Assembly: GCF_040730185.1 (NCBI RefSeq) | Contig: NZ_CP160402.1 | Coordinates: 6,696,001 to 6,760,000 of the forward strand | From: Streptomyces sp. Je 1-332 | Lineage (GTDB): Bacteria; Actinomycetota; Actinomycetes; Streptomycetales; Streptomycetaceae | Reading direction: 5' to 3' | Length of the DNA: 64,000 bases | Shown: piece after piece, positions 34,819-42,460 of the stretch | How positions within the stretch are numbered: position 1 is the first letter of the stretch | Layout: each line of letters starts with the position of its first letter | Notes under the pieces: model-generated | Database searches by the model: none | Seen by the model: only the letters and a program-made list of their open reading frames with translations | Told to the model about the DNA's origin: nothing | Position numbers and translations under genes: made by a program

Positions 34819-34840
34819 AGTTGCCGGTTTCAGTGCCTGA
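34798..34840 (+). repeat. Tandem duplication spanning a stop codon
   Basis: GTTGCCGGATTCAGTGCCTGA (34798-34818) is repeated with one change at 34820-34840. The first copy encodes the last residues and stop of the preceding gene; the second lies just after it. Confidence 0.75.
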
Positions 34841-34984
34841 AGCGCCCGAGGAAGCGCCTGACGCGCCGGTTGCGTCTGCGCGTTCCGCGCCGCTTCTCGC
34901 CCGCTTGGGTGCGAAACATGATCGACTCCGCCGGTTCACGGCGATGGTCTTGCCCAGCCCGTCGGGGAGGCTTACGTTTTCCTG

Positions 34985-35011
34985 TCTACGCACCAAGTCT
35001 ACGGGCGTAGA
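34985..35011. promoter_or_regulatory. Palindromic operator candidate before the pyrimidine catabolic operon
   Basis: A perfect TCTACG-GG-CGTAGA palindrome (34998-35011), with an extra TCTACG half-site at 34985-34990, lies about 25 bases before the ribosome-binding site of the beta-ureidopropionase gene. It is a likely repressor site. Confidence 0.55.
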
Positions 35012-35043
35012 GGCTCTCTGACGTCCCGTCGAAGGAGCAGCTC

Positions 35044-35886
35044 ATGGCCAACGTCGTACGCGCCGCACTCGTCCAGGCGACCTGGACAGGCGACACCGAA
35101 TCCATGATTGCCAAGCACGAGGAGCACGCCCGCGAGGCGGCCCGCCAGGGTGCGAAGATCATCGGCTTCCAGGAAGTGTTCAACGCCCCCTACTTCTGCC
35201 AGGTGCAGGAGCCCGAGCACTACCGGTGGGCCGAACCCGTGCCGGACGGGCCCACGGTCACGCGGATGCAGGAACTCGCCCGCGAGACCGGCATGGTCGT
35301 CGTCGTCCCTGTCTTCGAGGTCGAGCAGTCCGGGTTCTACTTCAACACCGCCGCCGTCATCGACTCCGACGGCTCGTATCTCGGCAAGTACCGCAAGCAC
35401 CACATCCCCCAGGTCAAGGGCTTCTGGGAGAAGTACTACTTCAAGCCGGGGAACGCCGGCTGGCCGGTCTTCGAGACGGCGGTCGGCAAGGTCGGCGTCT
35501 ACATCTGCTACGACCGCCACTTCCCCGAGGGCTGGCGCCAGCTCGGCCTGAACGGCGCCCAGATCGTCTACAACCCCTCCGCCACGTCCCGCGGCCTCTC
35601 CGCCTACCTCTGGCAGCTGGAACAGCCCGCCGCGGCCGTCGCCAACGAGTACTTCGTCGCCGCCATCAACCGCGTGGGCGTCGAGGAGTACGGCGACAAC
35701 GACTTCTACGGCACCTCGTACTTCGTCGACCCGCGCGGGCAGTTCGTCGGCGAGCGGGCGAGCGACAAGACCGAGGAACTCGTCGTCAGGGACCTGGACT
35801 TGGGGCTCATCGAGGAAGTACGCCAGCAGTGGGCGTTCTACCGGGACCGCCGCCCCGACGCGTACGAAGGACTGGTACAGCCGTGA
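35044..35886 (+). CDS. Beta-ureidopropionase / N-carbamoyl amidohydrolase (nitrilase family)
   Basis: 280 residues, with AAGGAG before ATG 35044. The nitrilase catalytic residues are visible: E44 in IIGFQEVFNAPY, K118 in GKYRKHHIPQ, and C155 in VGVYICYDRHFPEGWR. The family hydrolyses N-carbamoyl-beta-alanine, N-carbamoyl-amino acids or N-carbamoylputrescine to free amine, CO2 and ammonia. The following dihydropyrimidinase gene favours the pyrimidine or hydantoin route. The stop overlaps the next gene (GTGA), so translation is coupled. Confidence 0.9.
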   Translation: MANVVRAALVQATWTGDTESMIAKHEEHAREAARQGAKIIGFQEVFNAPYFCQVQEPEHYRWAEPVPDGPTVTRMQELARETGMVVVVPVFEVEQSGFYFNTAAVIDSDGSYLGKYRKHHIPQVKGFWEKYYFKPGNAGWPVFETAVGKVGVYICYDRHFPEGWRQLGLNGAQIVYNPSATSRGLSAYLWQLEQPAAAVANEYFVAAINRVGVEEYGDNDFYGTSYFVDPRGQFVGERASDKTEELVVRDLDLGLIEEVRQQWAFYRDRRPDAYEGLVQP

Positions 35887-37166
35887 GTGACCTCCACACC
35901 CGCCACAAGGCCGTCCTGCCCGAATGGCTCGCCCTCTACTACGCCGACCCGCTGGAGATCACCCACGGCGATGGCCGCCGCGTCTGGGACGCCGACGGCA
36001 GGCAGTACCTCGACTTCTTCGGCGGCATCCTCACCACCATGACCGCCCACGCGCTGCCCGAGGTCACCAAAGCGGTCAGCGAGCAGGCCGGGCAGATCAT
36101 CCACTCGTCCACGCTCTACCTCAACCGGCCGATGATCGACCTCGCCGAGCGGGTCGCCGGACTCTCCGGCATCCCGGACGCCCGGGTCTTCTTCACCACG
36201 TCGGGCACCGAGGCCAACGACACGGCCCTGCTCCTGGCGACCGCGCACCGCCGCTCGAACCAGATCCTGGCCATGCGCAACAGCTACCACGGCCGCTCCT
36301 TCACGACCGTCGGCATCACCGGCAACAACTCCTGGTCGCCGACCAGCCTCTCGCCGCTCCAGACGCTGTACGTGCACGGCGGCGTCCGCAGCCGCGGGCC
36401 GTACGCCGCGCTGAGCGACGCCGAGTTCATCGAGGCCTGCGTCGCCGATCTCAGGGACATGCTCGGGCAGGCGCGCGGGGGAGTGGCGGCGCTGATCGCG
36501 GAGCCCATCCAGGGGGTCGGCGGCTTCACCTCACCACCGGACGGGCTCTACGCCGCGTTCCGCGAAGTGCTGTGGGAGCACGGCGTCCTGTGGATCTCGG
36601 ACGAGGTGCAGACCGGCTGGGGGCGCACCGGTGACCACTTCTGGGGCTGGCAGGCGCACGCGGCCAGTGGCCCGCCGGACATCCTCACCTTCGCCAAGGG
36701 GATCGGCAACGGCATGTCCATCGGCGGTGTCGTCGCGAGCGCCGAGGTCATGAACTCCCTTGACTCCAACTCCATTTCGACGTTCGGCGGCTCACCGGTC
36801 ACCATGGCGGCGGGCCTCGCCAACCTCACGTATCTCCTGGAACACGACCTCCAGGGAAACGCGCGCCGGGTCGGCGGTCTGCTCATCGAGCGGCTGCGCG
36901 CCATCTGCGCCCAGCTGCCCGTCGTACGCGAAGTGCGCGGCCGGGGCCTGATGATCGGCATCGAGCTGGTCAACCCCGTCACGGGCGAGGCCGATCCGCG
37001 GGCGGCCGGCGCCGTGCTCGAAGCGGCCCGGGAAGGCGGACTCCTCATCGGCAAGGGCGGCGGCCACGACACCAGCGTCCTGCGCGTCGCCCCGCCGCTC
37101 TCGCTGACCGTGGCGGAGGCGGAAGAGGGGGCGGCGATCCTCGAACAGGCGCTGCGGAGCGTCTAG
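35883..37166 (+). CDS. Class-III PLP-dependent aminotransferase
   Basis: 427 residues from GTG 35883. Cofactor residues: phosphate-binding FFTTSGTEANDTALL, aromatic stacking region NSYHGRSF, D240 in LWISDEVQTGWGRTG, and Schiff-base K272 in LTFAKGIGNGM. This is the omega-amino-acid/alanine-glyoxylate aminotransferase subgroup. Placed between beta-ureidopropionase and dihydropyrimidinase, it probably transaminates beta-alanine or 3-aminoisobutyrate made by the pathway. This is inferred from context. Confidence 0.9.
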   Translation: MSDLHTRHKAVLPEWLALYYADPLEITHGDGRRVWDADGRQYLDFFGGILTTMTAHALPEVTKAVSEQAGQIIHSSTLYLNRPMIDLAERVAGLSGIPDARVFFTTSGTEANDTALLLATAHRRSNQILAMRNSYHGRSFTTVGITGNNSWSPTSLSPLQTLYVHGGVRSRGPYAALSDAEFIEACVADLRDMLGQARGGVAALIAEPIQGVGGFTSPPDGLYAAFREVLWEHGVLWISDEVQTGWGRTGDHFWGWQAHAASGPPDILTFAKGIGNGMSIGGVVASAEVMNSLDSNSISTFGGSPVTMAAGLANLTYLLEHDLQGNARRVGGLLIERLRAICAQLPVVREVRGRGLMIGIELVNPVTGEADPRAAGAVLEAAREGGLLIGKGGGHDTSVLRVAPPLSLTVAEAEEGAAILEQALRSV

Positions 37167-37195
37167 TTCACGTGCCCCGCGGTAGTTCACGTGCC
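37164..37195 (+). repeat. Direct repeat TAGTTCACGTGCC before the dihydropyrimidinase gene
   Basis: Identical 13-base copies at 37164-37176 and 37183-37195, 19 bases apart, beginning at the stop codon of the aminotransferase gene. They may be a local duplication or an internal operator. Confidence 0.55.
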
Positions 37196-37236
37196 TTCCG
37201 GTATGAACGTACGAGCATGAAAGGGAGCGCCCCATC

Positions 37237-38640
37237 ATGAGCACCCGCACCCTGATCCGCGGCGGACTCGTCATCACCGCCGCCGAAGAGACCCACGCCG
37301 ACGTGCTGATAGAGGACGGCAGGATCGCCGCGCTCGCCGCGCACGGCTCGGGCGCCGCCGAGGCCTGGACCGCGGACCGCGTCATCGACGCCTCCCACAA
37401 GTACGTGATCCCGGGCGGGGTCGACGCGCACACGCACATGGACTTCCCCTTCGGAGGGACCTTCTCGTCCGACGACTTCGAGACGGGTACCCGGGCCGCG
37501 GCCTGGGGCGGCACCACGACCATCGTGGACTTCGCCGTGCAGACGAAGGGGCAGGCGCTGCGCGCGGGCCTCGACGCCTGGTACGCGAAGGCGGACGGCA
37601 AGTGCGCGATCGACTACGGCTTCCACATGATTCTCTCGGACGTCAACGAGAGGACCCTGAAGGAGATGGACCACCTCATCGAGGAGGGGGTCAGTTCCTT
37701 CAAGCTCTTCACCGCCTACCCCGGCGTCTTCTTCAGCGACGACGGGCAGATCCTGCGGGCGATGCAGCGGGCTGCCGTGAACGGCGGGCTGATCATGACG
37801 CACGCGGAGAACGGCCTCGCCATCGACGTCCTGGTGGAGCAGGCCCTCGCCCGCGGCGAGACGGACCCGCGCTACCACGGCGAGGTGCGCAAGTCGCTCC
37901 TGGAGGCGGAGGCGACGCACCGGGTGATCAAGCTCGCCCAGGTGGCGGGCGCTCCGGTGTACGTGGTGCACGTGTCCGCGCAGGAAGCGGTGGCCGAGTT
38001 GGCCAGGGCGCGCGACGAGGGCCTGCCGGTGTTCGGCGAGACCTGCCCGCAGTATCTGTTCCTCTCCACGGACAACCTCGCGGAGCCCGACTTCGAGGGA
38101 TCCAAGTACGTCTGCTCGACCCCGCTGCGGCCACGCGAGCACCAGGCGGCGCTCTGGCGCGGCCTGCGCACGAACGACCTCCAGGTGGTCTCCACGGACC
38201 ACTGTCCCTTCTGCTTCGTCGGGCAGAAGGAGCTGGGCCGCGGGGACTTCTCCAAGATCCCGAACGGCCTCCCGGGCGTCGAGAACCGCATGGACCTCCT
38301 CCACCAGGCCGTCGTCGACGGGCACATCAGCCGCCGCCGCTGGATCGAGATCGCCTGCGCGAGCCCGGCCCGGATGTTCGGCCTCTACGGCAAGAAGGGC
38401 ACGATCGCGCCGGGCGCGGACGCGGACGTCGTCATCTACGACCCGACCGCCGAGCAGATCATGTCGGCGGAGACACACCACATGAACGTCGACTACTCCG
38501 CGTACGAGGGCAAACACGTCATGGGTCAGGTGGAGACGGTCCTCTCCCGCGGTGAAGTGGTCATCGACCAGCGGAAGTTCACCGGGCACGCCGGGCACGG
38601 CGCGTACGTCCCGCGCGGCACCACCCAGTACCTCGGCTAG
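37237..38640 (+). CDS. Dihydropyrimidinase / D-hydantoinase
   Basis: 467 residues, with GAAAGGGAG upstream of ATG 37237. The binuclear zinc amidohydrolase signature is complete: VDAHTHMDFPFGG (H65, H67), carboxylated K156 in SSFKLFTAYPG, HAEN, VVHVSAQEA and the Asp in VVSTDHCPFCF. It opens the ring of dihydrouracil, dihydrothymine or hydantoins to the carbamoyl acid used by the beta-ureidopropionase in the same operon. Length is normal for the family. Confidence 0.93.
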   Translation: MSTRTLIRGGLVITAAEETHADVLIEDGRIAALAAHGSGAAEAWTADRVIDASHKYVIPGGVDAHTHMDFPFGGTFSSDDFETGTRAAAWGGTTTIVDFAVQTKGQALRAGLDAWYAKADGKCAIDYGFHMILSDVNERTLKEMDHLIEEGVSSFKLFTAYPGVFFSDDGQILRAMQRAAVNGGLIMTHAENGLAIDVLVEQALARGETDPRYHGEVRKSLLEAEATHRVIKLAQVAGAPVYVVHVSAQEAVAELARARDEGLPVFGETCPQYLFLSTDNLAEPDFEGSKYVCSTPLRPREHQAALWRGLRTNDLQVVSTDHCPFCFVGQKELGRGDFSKIPNGLPGVENRMDLLHQAVVDGHISRRRWIEIACASPARMFGLYGKKGTIAPGADADVVIYDPTAEQIMSAETHHMNVDYSAYEGKHVMGQVETVLSRGEVVIDQRKFTGHAGHGAYVPRGTTQYLG

Positions 38641-38655
38641 GAGAGGCGACGCACC

Positions 38656-39672
38656 ATGGACTTCGGACTCGTCCTGCAGACCGATCCACCGGCCGGCCAG
38701 GTCATCAGCCTCATGAAGCGCGCCGAGCGAAACGGGTTCCGCTACGGCTGGACCTTCGACTCCGCCGTGCTGTGGCAGGAACCCTTCGTCATCTACAGCC
38801 AGATCCTGGCGAACACGGACCGGCTGATCGTCGGCCCGATGGTCACCAACCCGGGCACCCGCACCTGGGAGGTGACGGCCTCCACGTTCGCCACGCTCAA
38901 CGACATGTACGGCAACCGCACGGTGTGCGGCATCGGGCGGGGCGACAGCGCGATGCGCGTGGCCGGCCGCACCCCGAACACCCTCGCCCGGATCAGCGAG
39001 GCGATGAAGGTCATCCGCGCACTGGCATCGGGCGAGGAGGCGGACCTGGGCGGCACGACCATCCGCTTTCCCTGGATCGGGCCGGACGCCCAACTCCCGG
39101 TGTGGATGGCCGCGTACGGACCCAAGGCGCTGAGGATGGCGGGCGAGGAGGCGGACGGCTTCATCCTTCAGCTCGCCGACCCGTATCTGACGGAGACGAT
39201 GGTGAAGGCGGTCCGCGACGCCGCCGCCGCGGCGGGCCGTGACCCGTCCTCGGTGAAGATCTGCGTCGCCGCCCCCGCCTACCTCACGGAGGACGACTCA
39301 CCCACCGCCCTTGCCCACGCCCGCGAGCAGTGCCGCTGGTTCGGCGGGATGGTCGGCAACCACGTCGCCGACCTGGTCGCCAAGTACGGCGCCCACTCGG
39401 ACCTGGTCCCCGAGGCCCTCACCGAGTACATCAAGGCCCGCGAGGGTTACGACTACTCCCATCACGGCCGCGCCGACAACCCCGACACGGCCTTCGTCCC
39501 CGACGACATCGTGGACCGCTTCTGCGTCATCGGCACGGCACGCCAACACAGCGCCAAACTGACGGAGTTGAAGCGACTTGGCGTCGACCAGTTCGCGCTG
39601 TACGCGATGCATGACGCCCGCGAAAGCGTCATCGACGGGTACGGGGACACGGTCATCCCCGCTCTGAGGTGA
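38656..39672 (+). CDS. LLM-class F420-dependent oxidoreductase (TIGR03842-like)
   Basis: 338 residues. The luciferase-like monooxygenase fold is indicated by MDFGLVLQTDPPAGQVI, YGWTFDS, GPMVTNPGTRTWEVTASTFA, GIGRGDSAMRVAGR and PVWMAAYGPKALRMAGEEAD. Members with this exact N-terminus are regularly found beside hydantoinase genes in actinobacteria and use F420 or FMN. It starts 15 bases after the dihydropyrimidinase gene. The reaction is unknown; oxidising or reducing a pyrimidine/hydantoin-related ring is inference. Confidence 0.88.
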   Translation: MDFGLVLQTDPPAGQVISLMKRAERNGFRYGWTFDSAVLWQEPFVIYSQILANTDRLIVGPMVTNPGTRTWEVTASTFATLNDMYGNRTVCGIGRGDSAMRVAGRTPNTLARISEAMKVIRALASGEEADLGGTTIRFPWIGPDAQLPVWMAAYGPKALRMAGEEADGFILQLADPYLTETMVKAVRDAAAAAGRDPSSVKICVAAPAYLTEDDSPTALAHAREQCRWFGGMVGNHVADLVAKYGAHSDLVPEALTEYIKAREGYDYSHHGRADNPDTAFVPDDIVDRFCVIGTARQHSAKLTELKRLGVDQFALYAMHDARESVIDGYGDTVIPALR

Positions 39673-40112
39673 GCGGACCCTCTCCGAGCAGCCCCACCTC
39701 CAGGTCGGCGACGACCCCGTAATGGTCACTGGCCCCTACGCCGTCGATCGGCTCGTCGAAGGCGAGAAAGGCGCTCCGCACGCGGGCGAAGGCATGTCGG
39801 TGCGCGTGCGGGGAGCCGACGAGGACGTAGTCGATCCTGCGGCGGTGGCCGGGCTGGCGTACCAGGAGTTCGATGTCCTCGGCCGCACCGGTCCGCGTAG
39901 GGCGGAGCCGTGGCGGCGCTCTGCGACTGATGGGTGCCGTGCAGCTCCGTTCCCGCGATGAGACGGGGCAGTTGATCCGGCAGGACCTCCTGGAAGGCGA
40001 CGAGATCCGGCGCGAGCCTGCGCAGCTCGGCGTTGATCAGTGCCGACCGCGCGGCGGCGTCACCGCGGCTGTTCCATACGTTCAGCGTCACGACGCGCAC
40101 TCTCGTCGCCAT
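39653..40112 (-). pseudogene. Endonuclease/exonuclease/phosphatase-family protein with internal deletion
   Basis: The N-terminal part (ATG 40112; RVRVVTLNVWNSRGD, DLVAFQEVL) is normal for the EEP fold. Around 39910 it jumps in another frame to the C-terminal part: ELLVRQPGHRRRIDYVLVGS, DGVGASDHYGVVADL, stop at 39653. The central ~100 residues are missing and the frames differ, so the gene is broken. Its start overlaps the stop of the upstream YceI gene (TGATG). The tail overlaps the end of the convergent LLM gene. Confidence 0.75.
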
Positions 40113-40663
40113 CAGATCCGGGCCTTCCGGACCGCGATGACGTCGAACTCCAGCGTCACCTTCGGGCTCACGAGCACCGAGGTCGCGGCGTTCCAGTTCA
40201 CGCCCCAGTCCTTGCGGTTGATGGTGACGCTGCCCAGGAAGCCGACCCGGAAATCACCCCTCGAGTCCAGCTCGGCGGCGGTCAACTCGACGTTCATCGT
40301 GATCGGTTGGGTCACCCCACGGATGGTCAGATCGCCGGTGACCTTGTAGGTGGTCTCGTCGACCGGCTCCACCTCGGTCGAGTCGAAGGTGAGGGTGGGA
40401 TGGCTGTCCGTGTCCAGGAAGGTGCTGCGCAACTGGTCGTCGCGCTGCCGGTGGTGGGTCTGGAGACTCGCCGCCCGAATCGAGAGGTGGGCGCCGGACT
40501 TCGACGGCTGGTCGCCGCAGAGGTACGCGTTGCCCTCGTACTCCGTGAACTCCCCGCGCACTCTGGTGGACATGGCGTGCCGGGCGATGAAGCCGATCCG
40601 GGTGTGGGCGGTGTCGATGACGTAGGCGCCGGTCAGCTCGCCGAGGCTGATCGTGGTGGGCAT
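40112..40663 (-). CDS. YceI-family lipid/isoprenoid-binding protein
   Basis: 183 residues from ATG 40663, with GAGGAG upstream. The YceI lipocalin-like pattern is clear: AYVIDTAHTRIGFIARHAM, RGEFTEYEGNAYL, STFLDTDSHPTLTF, KVTGDLTIRGVTQPITM, GSVTINRKDWGVNWN. There is no signal peptide, so it is cytoplasmic. Members bind polyisoprenoids such as quinones and often occur in redox-stress settings. It lies 88 bases downstream of the CMD gene on the same strand and is probably part of the ECF41-controlled operon. Confidence 0.9.
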   Translation of the reverse strand: MPTTISLGELTGAYVIDTAHTRIGFIARHAMSTRVRGEFTEYEGNAYLCGDQPSKSGAHLSIRAASLQTHHRQRDDQLRSTFLDTDSHPTLTFDSTEVEPVDETTYKVTGDLTIRGVTQPITMNVELTAAELDSRGDFRVGFLGSVTINRKDWGVNWNAATSVLVSPKVTLEFDVIAVRKARI

Positions 40664-40751
40664 GGGGGCACTCCTCAAGGGGGTGGGAAGTCTTGATGGG
40701 GGTGGGAAGGGGGGGTGGCGGTTCGGGCAACCGGTCAGGTGGAGTGGCCGA

Positions 40752-41267
40752 TCAGGTGACCCGGCCAGTCGCCCGGACCGCCAACTGGCCCGCTAGCCGA
40801 GCTGGCCGACCCTTGTAGTCGCCGGCGGGCCGCTGGGTGAAGACGTTCAGGCGGTTGAAGGCGTTGATGATGGAGATGCCCGACACCAACGCGGCGAGCT
40901 GGTCCTCGTCGTAGTGCTTGGCGGCGTCCGCCCACGCCTCGTCGGTGACACCCCCGGCCGCGTCCGCGATGCGGGTGCCCTGCTCAGCGAGTTCCAGGGC
41001 GGCGCGCTCGGCGTCGGTGAACACCGTGGCCTCACGCCAGGCCGCGACCAGGCTCAGGCGCACCGCGCTCTCCCCGGCGTGCAGGGCCTCCTTGGTGTGG
41101 ATGTCGACACAGAAGCCGCAGCCGTTGATCTGACTGGCGCGGAGCATGGCCAGTTCGCGCGCCGCGGCCGGCAGCGTCGAGCCCGCGAGCGCCTTGCCCG
41201 CGGCGGTCAGGTGCTTGACGGCCTGGGCCGAGACCGGATTGGTGAGGAAGTCGAGACGGGTCTGCAT
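40752..41267 (-). CDS. Carboxymuconolactone-decarboxylase/AhpD-like protein
   Basis: 171 residues from ATG 41267, with GGGAG upstream. The AhpD motif is INGCGFCVDIHTKEA, with C50, C53 and H57, so a thiol-disulfide peroxidase-type activity is plausible. CMD-family genes are the standard neighbours and targets of ECF41 sigma factors. Here the gene is divergent from such a sigma factor, and an arm of the inverted repeat forms an ECF41-type promoter in front of it. Confidence 0.9.
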   Translation of the reverse strand: MQTRLDFLTNPVSAQAVKHLTAAGKALAGSTLPAAARELAMLRASQINGCGFCVDIHTKEALHAGESAVRLSLVAAWREATVFTDAERAALELAEQGTRIADAAGGVTDEAWADAAKHYDEDQLAALVSGISIINAFNRLNVFTQRPAGDYKGRPARLAGQLAVRATGRVT

Positions 41268-41348
41268 GGTGCTCTCCCTTGCCTGTTGGGCCGGTCCATC
41301 CCCCGGATGAACCGGCCGTTCGCGGGATCGTGTCGTCCCAGCAGCACC

Positions 41349-41375
41349 GACGAGACAGCCCCGCGGAATGTGAGG
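41349..41375 (-). promoter_or_regulatory. ECF41-type promoter of the CMD-YceI operon
   Basis: On the minus strand CCTCACA (41375-41369), 16 bases, CGTC (41352-41349). Five of seven bases match the -35 consensus TGTCACA, with a perfect -10 and spacing. Transcription would start about 75 bases before the CMD start codon. Confidence 0.7.
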
Positions 41376-41386
41376 CGAGGGCCCGA

Positions 41387-41413
41387 CGTCACATTCCGCG
41401 GGGCTGTCTCGTC
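41387..41413 (+). promoter_or_regulatory. ECF41-type promoter of the sigma factor gene
   Basis: CGTCACA (41387-41393), 16 bases, CGTC (41410-41413). The ECF41 consensus is TGTCACA-N16-CGTC, so only the first base differs. The sigma gene start codon is about 40 bases downstream, which fits autoregulation. Confidence 0.75.
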
Positions 41414-41454
41414 GTACGGGGGACGGCACATTCGGCACAGGGAGCGGCGACACC

Positions 41455-42399
41455 ATGAGGACCCAGTTCAAGCCCGGAGACGGACGGCATGACCCGAGCC
41501 TGAGCACGGTCATGAGTGAGCGGCGCCAGCTGATCAATCTCGCGTACCGGCTCCTCGGCTCGCTGGCCGACGCCGAGGACGTCGTACAGGAGGCCTACGT
41601 CCGCTGGTACGCCATGACCCCGCAGCAGCGGGAGGCCGTCGAATCCCCCGGGGGCTGGCTGACGAAGGTCGCGGGGCGCATCTGTCTCGACCAGCTCCGC
41701 TCGGCGCGTGCCCGGCGCGAGAGCTACGTGGGTGAATGGATCCCGGAGCCGCTGCCCGACCGCACGGAGTGGGCCGGCGGGCGGCCGGGCGGCGCGAACG
41801 CCGACCCTGCCGACCGTGTCACGCTCGACGAGTCGGTCAACATGGCCTTCCTCGTCGTGCTCGAATCGATGACCCCGGCTGAACGCGTCGCGTTCATCCT
41901 GCACGACGTCTTCCGCTACTCCTTCGCCGAAGTGGCCGAGGTCGTCGGCCGGAGCCCGGCGGCCTGCCGCCAGCTGGCCTCTTCGGCACGCCGCCGCATG
42001 CGCGCCTCGGACGCCCCCGCGGCTCCGACGACGACGGCGGCCCGCCGCGCCGCCGTCGTCAGGGACTTCAAGCACGCCTGGGAAACCCAGGACATCGCCG
42101 CGCTCATCGGCCTGCTCGACCCCGACGCCACGGCTCTCGCCAACGGCGGCGGCCTGGTCAACGCCGCGCCCCACCCCATCTCGGGAAGCGCGGAGATCGC
42201 GGCCTACGTGGTCGCCATCGCGGGCAGGGCGCCCGACCAGACCCTCCTGGAGCGCACGGTCAACGGCCAGCCAGGCCTGGTGATCCAGCAGGACGGAACC
42301 ACCACGGCGGTCCTCGCCTTCCACATCACGGGCGACCGGATCACGCACTTCTGGGCGGTACGGAACCCGGAGAAGCTGCGGCCTTGGATGGCGGGCTGA
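41455..42399 (+). CDS. ECF41-group RNA polymerase sigma factor with SnoaL-like C-terminal domain
   Basis: 314 residues from ATG 41455 (GGGAG upstream; ATG 41512 possible). The sigma2 region contains NLAYRLLGSLADAEDVVQEA and GWLTKVAGRICLDQLRSARA. The sigma4 region contains LHDVFRYSFAEVAEVVGRSP and CRQLASSARRRM. The C-terminal ~110 residues form the NTF2/SnoaL-like domain that replaces an anti-sigma factor in ECF41 (SigJ-like) proteins, including a GGG loop (ALANGGGLV) and the closing motif WAVRNPEKL, related to the conserved NPDKL. Divergent from a CMD gene, the standard ECF41 partner. Confidence 0.93.
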   Translation: MRTQFKPGDGRHDPSLSTVMSERRQLINLAYRLLGSLADAEDVVQEAYVRWYAMTPQQREAVESPGGWLTKVAGRICLDQLRSARARRESYVGEWIPEPLPDRTEWAGGRPGGANADPADRVTLDESVNMAFLVVLESMTPAERVAFILHDVFRYSFAEVAEVVGRSPAACRQLASSARRRMRASDAPAAPTTTAARRAAVVRDFKHAWETQDIAALIGLLDPDATALANGGGLVNAAPHPISGSAEIAAYVVAIAGRAPDQTLLERTVNGQPGLVIQQDGTTTAVLAFHITGDRITHFWAVRNPEKLRPWMAG

Positions 42400-42460
42400 G
42401 GGGGCGGCGGGCGGAGCCGGGCCAGAAAGGGGAAATCTCTGGCCATGGCATGATCTCCGC

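Larger units (their letters stand above)
41348..41414. repeat. Perfect 26-bp inverted repeat containing two divergent ECF41-type promoters
   Basis: The left arm (41348-41373) and right arm (41389-41414) are exact reverse complements, separated by 15 bases. Each arm contains TCACA, 16 bases, then CGTC, reading outward. No coding sequence overlaps the repeat. Confidence 0.95.

Noticed and set aside
37168..39093. 641-codon minus-strand frame opposite dihydropyrimidinase and the LLM gene
   Set aside because: An antisense shadow of well-supported plus-strand genes, with biased composition and no domain.
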